Assembly: GCA_963662155.1 (NCBI GenBank)
Contig: OY759270.1
Coordinates: 8,145,461 to 8,209,460, forward strand
Direction: 5' to 3'
Origin: Lamellibrachia columna
Lineage: Eukaryota > Annelida > Polychaeta > Sabellida > Siboglinidae
Length of the DNA stretch: 64,000 nt
This document shows, piece after piece, positions 33,601-64,000 of this stretch (the stretch's first letter is position 1; every line of letters begins with the position of its first letter). A program made the translations under genes and the position numbers. The notes below the pieces were generated by a model. It did not search any database. It was not told the origin of the DNA and saw nothing but the letters and a program-made list of their open reading frames with translations.

Positions 33601-36600
33601 AAAAGTGGGTTATGAATTCTTAGCTTCACAGGCAAAACAAAGTCGAGTACTCTTTGCTAATTTACCTTTCTTGATGAACATAAGACAAGAGCTGTGTGAC
33701 ATATTGCAGTTTTGTCACTTTGTCCTAATTCTTGTCTCTGTGACAGAGAGTGAAGCAGATAGCTTTCTCTCAATGTCACACACCCTACTAACATTTGTAG
33801 TACAGGAAAAGAAACATTGATGTAACAATGTCAAACGGTGAATTGTTATGCAGTTGTTCACAGTAGTAGTTCTGTAGCAGTTCACCGCGTGGCACTGCAT
33901 GACACAATGGTCATATTTTGGATGTGACCAACATTTATTTAAATTAGTACACGGATCCTGACCCCCTCCCTTTAGTACACTGTGTGTGAATATATAAATG
34001 TCTACAATTGTGAATGGTCTCTTACTCCTTCAATACTGCAAAATTATTTAGTGTCTTTCCCTGTGTTATTTTGCCCACTGTGGCAGTCTCAGTGCCAATT
34101 TTCCTTCTGCACTAGTGGTAGTTATTATTTGTCATTTTGCTGTAGCACCATTGTTTTGCCACTGTTTCAACAGCCTGTAGTACCTGTGTGCTCTGAACCC
34201 TTGCTATATGTGCTATATGCTGGTAACAACCCTATCTCAATGTGCCTAAGTATGTGGTACCCCCATGCCATGTTGGTGACTATCCCGTGATGGCTGAGTC
34301 GTCTGTGTGCTGTGGGTGTTGTCTTTGTATAGATGTGTTGTGGCTTTTTGTGTCACGTCAATGTTCCTTAGACACTTGTACGAAACAACGTTCTAGACAT
34401 GGCCATTCTAGAGTATGAAAGGGTTAGCATCACAGTGTAAGCCAGCTCTGGCACGACACCCCAGTTGTAGACTTGTAGTACATGCCCACATCATATTCAT
34501 TTACTTCCAGCATTATGAAATGTACACCCATCCCTCAACATAGCAACTGTGTCTATAAAAAAATCCATCTTCACAAGAGTGTGTCTTCTGTGGCATTGTC
34601 ATTTCATCCCTCTCTCTTCTGGAATATGTTCAAACATGCTTGGTTTTTCTAGCAGTCCTCAGTTTGTGCATGAGATAATGGTTTGTAGTTTGCCTATTTG
34701 CAAAGTGTCTAGTTACATGCAGTGTAATCTTCGTTGTCTTTGCCTTCTCTACAAACTCATGTCCGTTCTACTTTTACACCTGTAGTTATAGGCAGTCTTC
34801 TTTAAAATAGTTTGTCTTAGGTTTCACATCACTTCAGTGGTGCTGCATCAGAGGAAACATAGTTATTAGTTAATACATTATTTTAGCAACCATGTATTGA
34901 ATGTTGAGCTGTATCAAAAACAAACAAATACATTATGTTATGGCTCTCATTAGCATAAAGTGGAACCTTTAATCAATTGGAGCATCCTCGCTAGGCAGGG
35001 GTGGTGATAGTACTACAGTACCACTGGCAGGTTGACCTGTTGAAACGTAAATTTGTCAGTTTACCCCACGCCATGTGCGGATGTACATTGAATCATTTGT
35101 ACTTTGTCCCACTTGCTGTCTTGGGCAACATGTTTCTGGGAACTAGACACGCCAGCGCCAAAACTTCAAAGAGCTGTTCCAGAAATTCTTGTCATTACCC
35201 GTCCGACCAGCAACGATAGATCCACTACCAATTAAAGCCCCGTAAAATTCATGTGAGCAATCCCATTGGTTAACACAGCAACTGAAAAATCAGCATTTCA
35301 ACAGGTCAATCTACCAGGGCTACTGATATAGTCAGAAGCCCCTGGCAGTGAGGATGAATTGGAGATCAAGAAGGCATCTTATGGCAGTGCTGCCGACAGG
35401 CGTGAGTGCCTGCCAAAATTTACATGCGCCATTCATTTCAATTCTGTCTGCTTATCTTTTTTCTCGTAGATCACCGTGCCGTGACGTCTGTCCCCCATGT
35501 CTGCGTGGCGTCCTAGCATTCGTCGTGTTCTTTCCTGCATACACTCTCCATGTCGTGTCACGTGCTGTCGTCCCTGTTGAGACGCATAAACAGTCCATCG
35601 TCTATTCTGCTTGACAAGCGCCGTCTCAGAGCTCCTAGGCATTGCCACACTTTGTGGCCACGTCTCGTCCACCTGTCTGTCCATCGCAGTGTCTCTTGCC
35701 AGCACCACTGCCAGTAACGATCAGCAAAATTTAAGTCAGTTGGCTTTAGGTATTATAAAAAATGTCCTGGTTGCTCATCAGTGTATGCATTTGAAAATAG
35801 GTCTCACAAATTTTTTTCATACACTTTTGGGAAACAAGCCAAAAGGCATCTTCTGTAAACATTTCTGCAGAGGGGTGTAAGAAATACACTTAGAACACTG
35901 CTGAAGTTGTTGATGGTTGAGAATAGCCTTTTTGATAGTCGCTAACACCTCCACCAACATGCTAAAAACTCATCCCTCATTTACTTTTAGCAAAAGTTCT
36001 GATGAGAAACCGGGATTTTTTTATTTGGCCTTAGAAACATGTAGAAAGTTGTGGAAGATGTGTGGTTCATTGTTTGCTGTATTGTTAGCTGTATTGCTGC
36101 CACATAGACAGCTAGGTGATGAGACAGCGCCCATGTGTGGCATACCCACACACCACACTCACTCGGCTGTTGGAGAGAGGCTTTCATTTGTCAACCTATT
36201 TTAATCAGGCAGCAGACACACTAACCATGTATTTATGAGATGTGTATTTTTTAGTTGTCGTGTGGCGTTTTCATTTGTGACTTTATATTCTAGCCTAGGG
36301 CAAGTGAAAGTTTGAAGGTTTCATAACTGTTGAAGCATGTCTCGGCCCGTGTGTGTGTGGCTGTTCGTTCAGTTGACAATAATTACTCTTGTTAGCACCT
36401 ACATAAGCTTCTGTCGATGCTGTTCTGGGCGAACAGGCCACACAAATGCACGCGTGGTACTGTTATCAATTCATCAAGATATTTTTGTGAAGGCTACAGA
36501 TGTTCCAGTGCACAAATACCCGCCGTGCACCCAAGTTGCAGCAATAGCACTTTGTAAGAACCATTGCTGTGGGTCAACGACATTGTAGCTGAAACAGTAT

Positions 36601-39233
36601 TGCTATTGTGTGCTTTTGTGACTGTTGAAAGCCAGATTTTCATTCAGTGATCTCTGATGCACATTCTGGCCTCTCATGTAACAAGGCCTCTCATGTAACA
36701 AGGCCTGACAGTTACTTGTATGCCTGTGTGCGCATTCCTGCATATGTACATACGTTGTTGCCTCCAGATGACTCTGGGTGAAAGTCTGGCTTACCTTCAA
36801 GTAACACGAGTATGTTTACAACCGTAGTTGGCAGGAGAAAATGTGATTGATGCAGTCAATGCAGATGCCAGCTTTCTCAACTAAGCTAACCTGGCAGTTG
36901 GAAGGATATGATTCTGCCCTCTTATGAGTTTAATTTGCGTTCTAGCTGCAGTTTAATTGTATTATTCACTGTGGCATTGATGAAGAACATAAAGTTGATG
37001 AAATGGTCAAAGCAGTGTTTTATTTTCCCACACCTTCCCATACATCAGACAGTGCTAGTTGGATTTATTCCAAACAGACTGATTTCAATTTAATCAGACA
37101 TCTGTGGGTGAAAGTTAAATTTTCTGTGTTGGTCAGACATTGACAGTTACTGTTGCACCTCGTTGTTGTTGATGTTGTTTCTTGTTGTTATTGTAATACC
37201 TGACACCGACTGCATGGCTGTGTTGACGCCAATACATCCTGCATTAGGTTACTAGTAAAATGAAGGCAATATCAGTGATAGATTGCTGGCCATGAACAGG
37301 TCGAGTCAAGAAATTTGTTTGCAAGTTTGTGTGATTTGTACTGGGGAGTAATTGTGACATGCAGAGGTGTTCCAGACAGGATCATTTGTGATGATATGTG
37401 CCAGGGAAGCGTCATTGGTTGTCATATGTGGTTCTCACAAAGTTATCGAACCTTCATTGTAGTTACAGTAATGTGCATGTCAGGTGTATTGACATACACT
37501 GTCCTTCTCACTTAATACAGCGTTCCTCTGTGTTGCACAGATCTCAGCAAGATCCTGTGTTAGTCATGAAGCTACTCAACTGCATTCTGTACGTGACAAA
37601 TGCTAACAGGAAATTGAGCATTCTTTCAAAAAGACAGTCAAACTGATGGTGTGCATCATCTGTTAATAGAAACTGTTAACAGTATACTTAAAACTGGTTG
37701 GTTAAAAATCACCCTGATTAATGTTACAGTGTACACGTGGTTGGCATAACATTCTGAATTCCTTCATTTTAGATTGTTATGATAATTATCATTCGGAGAA
37801 CTGCTTGAGGAATTACATGTAACTGTCAAGTTGTGCATGTTCTCTTCTTGACATGCACCTGTGTCTGAGATAGCATCACTATGTCACCAGTATTGAAGGC
37901 GAAATTATACGTGATGTCATTGTTGACACTGCCCCTATTGTCAATCTACATGCATGTTACCATACTTACAGATGGGTACCTATGGTGCAGTGTATTGCAA
38001 CTGTGATAACATTACATCAGGATGAGTGTAAGGTATTGTTGTTACTATGATCTTAGTAAGAGACGCTTCCCTGCCACATGCCTTGTTGTAGCCGTGCAAA
38101 CTCAGGAATCTGTGTTGAATGTGTGTAAGGTAGCGCAGTCTGTGTATCCCAGTCAGTCACTGTCCTAGTAGTTGGTCGTCTTGACTCTTACTGTCAGCAC
38201 GGGGTCTGCGATTTATTGGACATCAACTGTACCTATGGAATGTTGTGTGTGTAAACGTTGAGTTAATTCACGTCATGCATTTTATTAGAGCAACAACCTG
38301 TACTGTAGAATGGAACGTATGCCCTTAACGCTGGTGATCAGCTATGTTTTGAAATAACAACTGTAAGGTTTTAGCAACAAGTTTCTAGTCATGTAAAAAT
38401 ACATAAGATGGCATAACTGTGTGCATCCCATGTGCATGACATGCAGACCAACAGTTCAAAAGTCCTGGTTTTGCCACACAAACTAACATCTATCTGTAAA
38501 TAGGGAGGCACTTTGAAATTAATGCAGATGACAGGTTATTTCGTTTGCCATGTAGTCACTAGGTAGTCCATTACAAACAATTCTAATGCTCCATTTTACT
38601 GCCAGGTCAAATTTATCATGTGCACCATTTTAGAAGCATTTTAATCCTAACATGTAGTAAGGCAAGCCAAACTGGAATTAGTACTGATGAAGACAACATC
38701 AGCATTATTATGCTGCATTGTATATATATATGGTATTCACAGTTTATTGGCAAAATACATTTGTTAAATGTGCACTTAGATTAATTTATATTTTCAGTCA
38801 GTAATATACATGTGGCATCACCATTTTAGATTACGTCAATGAAATGACTATTCAGTGGCTGTGAAAGACTGCTTCCATGGTTTTACCTAGATGAACTGTT
38901 ATGCTAGAAGATGCTAGCTTGGTTCACCCAGTTGCCTGATTATGTTGAAATGTCACTAAATGATTTTTGATTGAGTGTCTGACCATTTGTTTTGTGCTGT
39001 TTTGCTATACTGTGGCAGTAGAAAATGACACAAACAGTGGATGGTTTAAAATGTCTGTTGGACTACATTGTCTGCAGTGCATGGTGTGTCGTTGTCACAC
39101 TCTGCTCATGAGATGACATTGTTTTATTTTGGAGAATATGAAACAGTGAATGGGTGTTAGTAATCTAGAAAACCAGTTTCTTGTGTGCATATATTGTTTT
39201 GTTGGTTGCCATTGTACAGAGGTATTGATTACT

Positions 39234-39239
39234 AATAAA
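39234..39239 (+). terminator. CELF: Poly(A) signal AATAAA, candidate CELF 3' end
   Basis: Canonical AATAAA followed by a T/GT-rich stretch (gtttccagttgtctgtc). It is the last good signal before the transposon-rich intergenic block. Confidence 0.45.
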
Positions 39240-39670
39240 GAATCACTTTAATAACGTTTCCAGTTGTCTGTCTTATTGACAATACATGTTTGTTTTTCTT
39301 CACATAAATGCAGGTATGTTATTGTAGTAGTACTAGCAAATATTCACTGTCATAGCAGAAGTGATGTGCTTTATGAAAGCATATACTTGCAATTATTTTG
39401 ACCAAAAACTAGAGTTTCTGATCCGCATGCAATGAGCTACACAATCTAGTCCAAGCTTTTTACAATCTTGGATTGTAGTTGCAATTTGCTCATAGAAACA
39501 GTGGGTTATATAGTTGAAGTATATGCTACTTTTGCATGATTGTGTTCATGTTTTAAAACTTAAATGCTATAACAGGCAGTGTGCATGTTGGTCAAAGGCG
39601 AATTTCTGATTAAGGAACACGTTATGCTAAAGACATTTGAGTACTTGTATTAATAGAACAATTGCGAAAA

Positions 39671-40190
39671 CATGCATTTACGTCAGTATAATTGATAAGC
39701 ATCTCTTCAAGGGCTTCACATACATGTTGCTCTCTTCTTTATCCCTGTAGTCCGGGGTGAGGCTGGCTCCGATACCAGTCGTCGATTTTTTTTCCATATA
39801 GAGGGACATGGGTTGAAAAGCAAAACGGGACAAAGAACGGCTGGGGACATGAAGGTTCACATTACTGGCAGACATGTTGAAAGCACAACACAATTCCATA
39901 ACATTTGTCTTGTGGGTATTGCAAAGCTTTATTAAGGGAAATGCACACATGAGATCGCACCCAGTGATGTTGCCATTACCGATCCCAAGCCCGGATGAAA
40001 AAGAGGAGGATTGGGCAAATGGCTAGCAACCCTTTCTCGCGAAAAATGGTTACATAAACATCGACAAATCAAACTGGCCCAGCGAGCAAACGGGCTTGAG
40101 TGAGTGAGTGACTGAGTGACACAAGAAGACTTGTATTTACTTCAGCATAATTGGTAAGTATCTCGGCTCTACTATCTCTTCAAGGAGTTA
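39671..40190. other. Unassigned repeat-like DNA left of gypsy gag
   Basis: A 40-bp stretch (tttacgtcagtataattgat...catctcttcaagg) at 39671 recurs in diverged form at 40137, so an insertion with a duplicated flank is likely. A (GTGA)n tail at 40096-40120 resembles the 3' tail of a LINE. No protein recognised. Confidence 0.35.
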
Positions 40191-40194
40191 AAGT

Positions 40195-40317
40195 TGTGGC
40201 GACTTGCCACATAGCAAATATTGGCGGTCTTAAGCGCGTGTGCGCATGACGTAGGTACGTCGCGTGTACACGTGCACGGCACAAGCGCGTGCACGTAAAC
40301 AAGAACGTTACGTCACA
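40195..40317 (+). mobile_element. Possible short 5' LTR of the gypsy element
   Basis: Begins TGTGGCGACTTGCCACA (palindromic) and ends ACA, just before ttggtgaccctgacgtg, which has the TGG start expected of a tRNA primer-binding site. Only 18 bp of the same sequence (agcaaatattggcggtct) recur at 42812-42829, so the 3' LTR cannot confirm the boundaries. Confidence 0.35.
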
Positions 40318-40359
40318 TTGGTGACCCTGACGTGATCGCAACCCACACACGACATCAAT

Positions 40360-41040
40360 ATGGCAGAAGCGAACAGCAACGTGGCAGCCGTTTCGTTGAA
40401 ACTTCCAGTCTTTTGGAAAACCAGCCCGAATGTATGGTTTGCGCAGGCTGAAGCACAGTTTGGTATACGCAACATAACCATCGACCAAACGAAATACAAC
40501 TACGTTGTCGCAGCTCACGATGAAATCGCTGCCAATCGAATGGCGCACGTCATCCTACACCCGCCAACAGAAGGGACGTATGAACATTTAAAAACCGCGT
40601 TACTGGCCTGCTACGATTTCACGGAAGAAGAAGCAGCGTCTAAGTTGGAAGACCTAGACGGTTTAGGTGATCGCCGACCATCCGACATGTTAGCACACAT
40701 GCTAATGTTGAAAGGCAATAACCAAGTGGGTACGATTTTTCGAGAACGCTTCCTTAGACAACTTCCTGACGACGTCCGTGTCACGTTGGCTGCGTTTCAA
40801 TTGAAGGACGTTGATGCAATCGCCGCAGCAGCAGCAGACGCTGTGATGGTTGTCAGAGGACAATCACATTTGTGTGCTGTTGATAATCTATCCACTATGA
40901 CATTGAGTGCTAAGACAAAACGACGACAGCAAACCACCGCCCGAGACGACATCTGCTGGTACCACGCCAAGTTTGGATCACGTGCCAAGAAATGCAGAGC
41001 TCCCTGTTCATTTTCGGGAAACGAACAAACCAGTCAATAA
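40360..41040 (+). pseudogene. Ty3/gypsy gag-like gene
   Basis: 226 codons. The N-terminal part (LKLPVFWKTSPNVWFAQAEA, FTEEEAASKLEDLDGLGDRR and RERFLRQLPDDVRVTLAA) matches the gag of metazoan Ty3/gypsy elements. A Cys/His-rich end (CWYHAKFGSRAKKC) stands in for the nucleocapsid knuckle. It ends at a TAA in the same frame as the pol region that follows. Confidence 0.85.
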
Positions 41041-41049
41041 ACGCGGCAA

Positions 41050-42815
41050 GTGCAACCGGTTTACCGAGCCGCGTCCTATACGTTTGGGACCGTTACGTTG
41101 GCCATCGCTTCCTTGTCGATTCGGGAGCAGAAGTCAGCGTTCTTCCCGCCACGTCACGTGATCGACGGGAACGACAACGAGGTGAATCTCTCGTTGCTGC
41201 AAACGGCACGAAAATTACGACTTATGGACAATGTACTCCAAGGCATCGACTTTGTGTTTGTTTACCTCGATGACATTTTGGTCGCCAGTTCATCTGCGAC
41301 TGAACATCAACAACACCTTCGCCAGTTGTTCGAGAGATTGACTGCTCATGGACTCGTGGTAAACACCACCAAGTGCACTTTTGGCATCGATGCGGTCGAT
41401 TTCCTGGGCCATCATGTCACAGCTCACGGTATTAAACCGCTGGCTGATCGCGTCGAGTCCATCACTCACCTAACAAGGCCTGTGGACAAGAAGAAATTAC
41501 AGGAGTACGTAGGCATGCTAAATTTCTACCACCGTTTCGTACCACATGTCGCCAACTTGCTACGACCTCTCCACAACGCACTGAAAGGTAAAACCAAAGT
41601 ATTGGTTTGGACTAAGGAGATGAACGATGCTTTCGAAGCTTCTAAGAGTGCGTTAGTTACAGCATCACTCCTGGTTCACCCGAAACACACAGCTATGACT
41701 AGCATTACTGTCGACGCGTCATCCACAGCTGTCGGAGGAGCGCTAGAACAGTACATTAACGGACAATGGCAACCACTCGCCTTCTTCTCGAGAAACCTCA
41801 AGCCAGCTGAGACAAGATACAGTGCGTTTGATCGAGAGTTACTCGCCATGTATCTAGCAGTACGCCATTTCCGTTATTTCTTGGAAGGTCGATTGTTTCA
41901 CATATATACCGACCATAAGCCAATTACCTTCGCGTTTCACAATAATGCGGATCGATCTCCGAGACAGACACGACATCTGTCTTTTATCGCAGAGTTCACT
42001 ACGGATGTTCGATACATACCCGGAAAGACTAATGTTGCAGCAGATATGCTGTCGAGAGTACACATAGAAGACGAGTTATCATCACCCTCATCACCCTCGA
42101 CAGTCAACACAGTGACATTTAACGACTCTATCGACTACATCGACATGGCGCGTGCACAATTAGATGATCGCGATGTACAAACATACAAAGATAACATAGC
42201 AACTACGGCACTTGTTCTACGCGATGTGGAACTAGAGAATGTCGACACCATTCTTTGTGACGTATCCACCTCTACTCCACGACCCATTGTGCCACTGAGT
42301 TGGCGGCGGCGCGTTTTTGACGCAATTCATGGTACATCACATCCATCTGGACGTACGACGAAACGTCTTATGAACTCGCGTTATGTCTGGCATGGCATCA
42401 ACAAGGACATCACTGCCTGGACTAAGACGTGTCTGGCATGTCAACGGGCAAAGATTCATCGCCACGTTTCTGCACCGTTACAACAGTTCCCCACACCAGA
42501 TCATCGTTTTGATAGCATACACGTGGACATTGTAGGCCCACTGCCATCATCGCAAGGAACATCTTACTTGTTCACAATCGTTGATCGTTTCACACGATGG
42601 CCGGAAGCCATACCTATGGCAGATGCTACTGCCGTATCCTGTGCGCGAGCTTTATTATAGAATTGGGTGCCACGTTTCGGCGTGCCCACTGACATAGTAT
42701 CCGACCGGGGTCGACAGTTTATTTCCGGACTATGGATGGAACTCGGGAAACTACTGGGCATGCAACTTCATCACACGACAGCCTACCATACATAATCGAA
42801 CGGCTTAGTTGAGCA
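41050..42815 (+). pseudogene. Ty3/gypsy pol remnant: protease, partial RT, RNase H, integrase
   Basis: The protease signature VDSGAEVSVLP (about 41115-41148) lies in a different frame from the rest. The frame 41050-42657 carries RT from FVYLDDILVASS onward, the RNase H region (ITVDASSTAVGGALEQY, FDRELLAMYLAVRHFRYFLE, TDHKPI) and integrase with H-x-H and C-x2-C (CLACQRAK) and the DIVGPLP core. RT sequence between the protease and YLDD is missing. A TAG at 42658 and a second stop near 42794 interrupt the integrase, and its end is lost at about 42811. Not functional. Confidence 0.93.
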
Positions 42816-42879
42816 AATATTGGCGGTCTACTCAAATGTCCTTAGCATAACGTGTCCCTTGATCAGAAATTCGCCTTTG

Positions 42880-43865
42880 AGGTAGAAGCTAGTGCAAGAG
42901 TTTTTTCGAATTGGCGCCTTCGTGTGCTGTCGTCGGACATACATAAGAGAGCCAAATCGTAATCTGAGATCAGTGACCACTTTATATTTCTCCATAATTT
43001 AACGGAGATTGAAGTCGTGGAACTAAAAGAGATGCGACAGAGTGCTGATAAACTACTCATCGGATCTGGGATGACACTCTAGGAAATGAACTGATCAAGT
43101 TCAGGGAGGAGCCTAATTTGCTGTGACGTCACGCTACTCTGCTTTGTGTTCACATTAGCGATTTAATCCGGAGTAAAACTAAACCGGTGCGAAACCATCA
43201 CAAGGAGGTGGATTAGTTTAGACCGCATTAAATCGTTGATCTGATTTAGATTTTGACATCGTAGAGTCGAGCTATACGCCAAGGCTGGTTGAAGTAGTAA
43301 CACTGCAGCCGCAGATGTCGATGTAGGAGGTGGCGGTGCCTCGAACAGTATTGCCTCTGTCTTCGCCTCCCTCGTTTACAATCAGGTAGGGCACAGTCAG
43401 TAGCACAGTGCGATATCTGGTCAGCGGCGGGCGCAGAATCATTACGCGGGAAGTTTGGTAGCGTGAGACAATGCCTACAAAAGACCTGCGCATGCAGTAC
43501 ACAGAAAATAAGAGGACACAACAATACTAGGTGCTGCTTGAAATATCACCGTCAACACTGACGCACTGTGTCCGAAATGCGTCGCCTTGGATGCTGATTC
43601 GGCCAAGTTCTGCAGAGAAGAAGGCCGTGTTCGACTGTATCGTAGTACTACATGCTGTCGAGCATTAAGTGATTGCAAGATATCGCCCTAGGTAAGCCCT
43701 ACATACTATCGCTATTTCACCTATGTGTGGCGGGCTGTGTACGCTCTGAGAAGGATGTCGAACGCCTTTGTAGTGCAGATGCAAACACAATTGAGCAGAG
43801 ACGTGGCGTTCAAATAACTTGGATGTGTAAGGAAGGTTTGAGAATGGTAGTTGGCATAGTCGTCG
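42880..43865. other. Unassigned intergenic DNA with a GATTTAAT hairpin
   Basis: At 43153-43240 cgatttaatccgg...aaactaaacc is followed by its imperfect inverted copy, giving a hairpin. Short open frames on both strands match nothing I recognise. More GC-rich than its surroundings, so it may be another dead element. Confidence 0.35.
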
Positions 43866-44155
43866 ACGGGAAGACCACATTTATATTTCCCAGATAACAT
43901 CTGCCATTTTTCAAACCATTTAACTAATTTGTCTAGATAGTTGTAAATTTTGTTTATCTCCATCGTTTTTCACCTTTCTAAACATTTGTATCGACCGCAA
44001 ATTTCAATACGTTGTTTGTTATATTATCGTCCAAGTCATTAATATTATATACAGGGTGTATATGTATGTGTGTGCTTATTTGTGTGGGTGTGCGTGCGTG
44101 CGTGCGTGCGTGCGTACGTGCGTGCGTGTGTGCGTGTATTATTATATAAAGGCAA

Positions 44156-44224
44156 GGCGATGTCATGCTTAATAAACATGTTCTGTGTTTAGAAGAAATC
44201 ACTAAGTGGATAGACGAGGGATCA

Positions 44225-44294
<70 letters not shown>

Positions 44295-44302
44295 GTATAT
44301 AT

Positions 44303-44370
<68 letters not shown>

Positions 44371-44617
44371 GTGACTGATTTCCAGTTTGAAATCTCCCCA
44401 TCTACTACAACACGTTGTCTTCTGTCAGTCAGCCATTTTTCTATCCAGTTCATTGTGCTATCACCAATAGCATGGGTTTTTAATTTAAGTAGGCTTGTTT
44501 GATGTTGTTGAAAGCTTTCAGAAAATATAAGTATATAATACCTACTGGTGATCCCTCGTCTATCCACTTAGTGATTTCTTCTAAACACAGAACAAGTTTA
44601 TTAAGCATGACCTCGCC
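44156..44617. repeat. 71-bp inverted duplication of LINE sequence around (TA)n
   Basis: 44156-44226 is the reverse complement of 44547-44617 with 69 of 71 bases matching. The loop contains two (TA)n blocks (44227-44291, 44317-44367) and LINE sequence. Confidence 0.95.
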
Positions 44618-44936
44618 TTTAGGAATCCGTGTTGTGATGGATTTATGTATAAAAAGGAAGTTCACCATATGGTCCTTAATTAACATTTCTAATAATTTAC
44701 AAAACACTGATGTTAAGCGCACTGGTCTGTAATTATCTTACTTATTTCTCGAACCCCTTTTAAACAATAGTATACTGTTGCATCTTTCCATTCCAAAAGG
44801 AACCACTCCCTCTTTTAATGACAAGTTGAGTACTCTTGCAAGTGGTATACTAATTTGTACTACTGTTTCCATTAGCAGTTTTGGCGGAATTCCATCCACT
44901 CCAGGTGATTTATTATCCTTCATTGCCTTTATTTTC

Positions 44937-45062
44937 TTGGCTACCATTTCTGGAGTTACAATTAACTGTCCTAAATAACCCACATTCATCACGGAAGGAT
45001 GAATTTATTAACTGTCCTTATGATTTAGGACAGTTAATTGTAACTCCAGAAATGGTAGCCAA
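44937..45062. repeat. 40-bp perfect inverted duplication at the LINE 5' side
   Basis: 44937-44976 and 45023-45062 are exact reverse complements, separated by 46 bp. The second copy places LINE sequence in the opposite orientation. Confidence 0.97.
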
Positions 45063-45299
45063 AAAAATAAACCTTTTGCAGCAGAAATGTCAACATACTC
45101 TTGAGTGTGGTTTCATGTTTGTACTAGTATAATCTTTACAGCTGGTTACGAAAATGCTATCATCTACTGCCATATCATATAGTCATAATTTTGACACTGT
45201 TGCAGGTAATTTAATTATGTAAATGGCATCATTCGTTGAGCTCAACAAACATAACGACAATGTCATATAAAAAGTTGTTCATGCGTTCATACACAATTC

Positions 45300-45758
45300 A
45301 CTCATCTATGGAGTTATATTTTATTTCGGTAACCAGCTGGACAACGAATTTCAGGACAGGTGTTATCACGAAGATATACAGGATGTAACATATTTCGTAA
45401 CAACAGTTTATTCAAACATTCGTCATGTTGTTAACCCATCGAGCAGGATTATACGTCAGGTAGAATATCGTGACATTTGCGCCAGGAATATTGTATGCAC
45501 TATTATCTACTAGCCAAGGACACCCTTGGGACATGGTTATTTCGGAGCCTGCCACTTGCTAAAACGGTCATATTGTCCATATAGTGTGTAATGTACTTGT
45601 AAAAACTACATATGTGTGGGTATTTCTTAATGACATCCAAGTGAATACTTAATTCATCACAGGGACATTTAAAAGTATGTTGAGATGCACTCAAAGAGCT
45701 GGAACATGAATTTCGTGAAAGTGTACAGCAATGATCGAATGACCCATGGAAGTGCATG
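45300..45758 (-). terminator. TRPA1: Probable TRPA 3' UTR with poly(A) signals
   Basis: On the - strand AATAAA occurs at 45412-45407 and 45325-45320, downstream of the TRPA stop. No coding signal is seen here. Which signal is used cannot be told. Confidence 0.4.

Positions 45759-64000
<18,242 letters not shown>

Larger units (their letters stand above)
32519..39260 (+). other. CELF: Probable long CELF 3' UTR / gene tail
   Basis: No further coding exon is recognisable between the CELF stop codon and the poly(A) signal at 39234. The stretch is T- and TGTG-rich and holds a minisatellite at 33170-33600. Other open frames here are short and unlike known proteins. A long GU-rich 3' UTR would fit a CELF gene, but contiguity with the coding exon is inferred. 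Confidence 0.5.
39592..42880. repeat. 52-bp inverted repeat flanking the gypsy remnant
   Basis: 39592-39643 and 42829-42880 are reverse complements with 49 of 52 bases matching (start tcaaaggcgaatttctgat). Inside lie about 600 bp of unassigned repeat-like DNA and the gypsy remnant. Confidence 0.9.
43870..45070 (-). pseudogene. CR1-like LINE reverse transcriptase, decayed
   Basis: In transcript order on the - strand: VTPEMVAKKIKAMKDNKSPG (44955 region), VDGIPPKLL, a segment with [67 protein letters not shown] and INKIYNYLDKLVKWFEKWQM. These are consecutive motifs of one LINE RT. The YADD-region equivalent reads FAVDT, and frameshifts and two (TA)n expansions break it. Confidence 0.85.

Noticed and set aside
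43246..43880. Several 67-92-residue frames on both strands
   Set aside because: They overlap one another and match no family I know; possibly a dead element but not a gene.

Overview
This is an invertebrate-type metazoan genomic window: genes are split into many short exons with GT-AG introns, and the introns and intergenic DNA are filled with TTAA-target transposons, hAT remnants, LINE/gypsy remnants, tRNA-headed SINEs, minisatellites and long microsatellites. Nothing in it is bacterial or plasmid-like. The species cannot be named from the sequence. A marine invertebrate would fit, but that is inference.

Left half (about 0.9-39.3 kb, + strand): one CELF1/2-family RNA-binding protein gene. 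I could join 16 coding exons from 886 to 32518 with every splice phase agreeing, giving 547 residues with three RRMs (RRM1 and RRM2 near the N terminus, RRM3 at the C terminus, and an Ala/Gln/Asn/Gly-rich linker between). A possible alternative first exon lies at 5421-5485, and a possible alternative end of the protein, before RRM3, lies at 27247. A long probable 3' UTR runs to a poly(A) signal near 39234.

Middle (39.3-45.3 kb): a transposon graveyard between the two convergent genes. It holds a broken Ty3/gypsy gag-pol (40360-42815) inside a 52-bp inverted repeat, and a decayed CR1-like LINE reverse transcriptase (43870-45070, - strand) with its own pieces inverted at both ends.

Right half (45.3 kb to beyond 64 kb, - strand): a TRPA1-family cation channel gene. 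Twenty-three exons join in frame over 1098 residues: about 17 ankyrin repeats, the pre-S1 linker, S1-S6 with a pore Gly-Glu-Met-Asp motif, a TRP-like segment and a C-terminal helix. Only the extreme N terminus lies outside the window. At least six of its introns carry long (GTGC)n arrays, several paired with (TA)n.

I see no sign that the two genes form a functional unit; they are simply convergent neighbours. I did not find a clearly new biological system. The most notable points are a 54-bp triplication of a CELF exon end plus its 5' splice site that keeps the frame open, two TTAA transposons inserted in minisatellites that preserve their own empty sites, a hAT element with a perfect 8-bp target duplication, and transposon insertions lying very close to TRPA splice sites.
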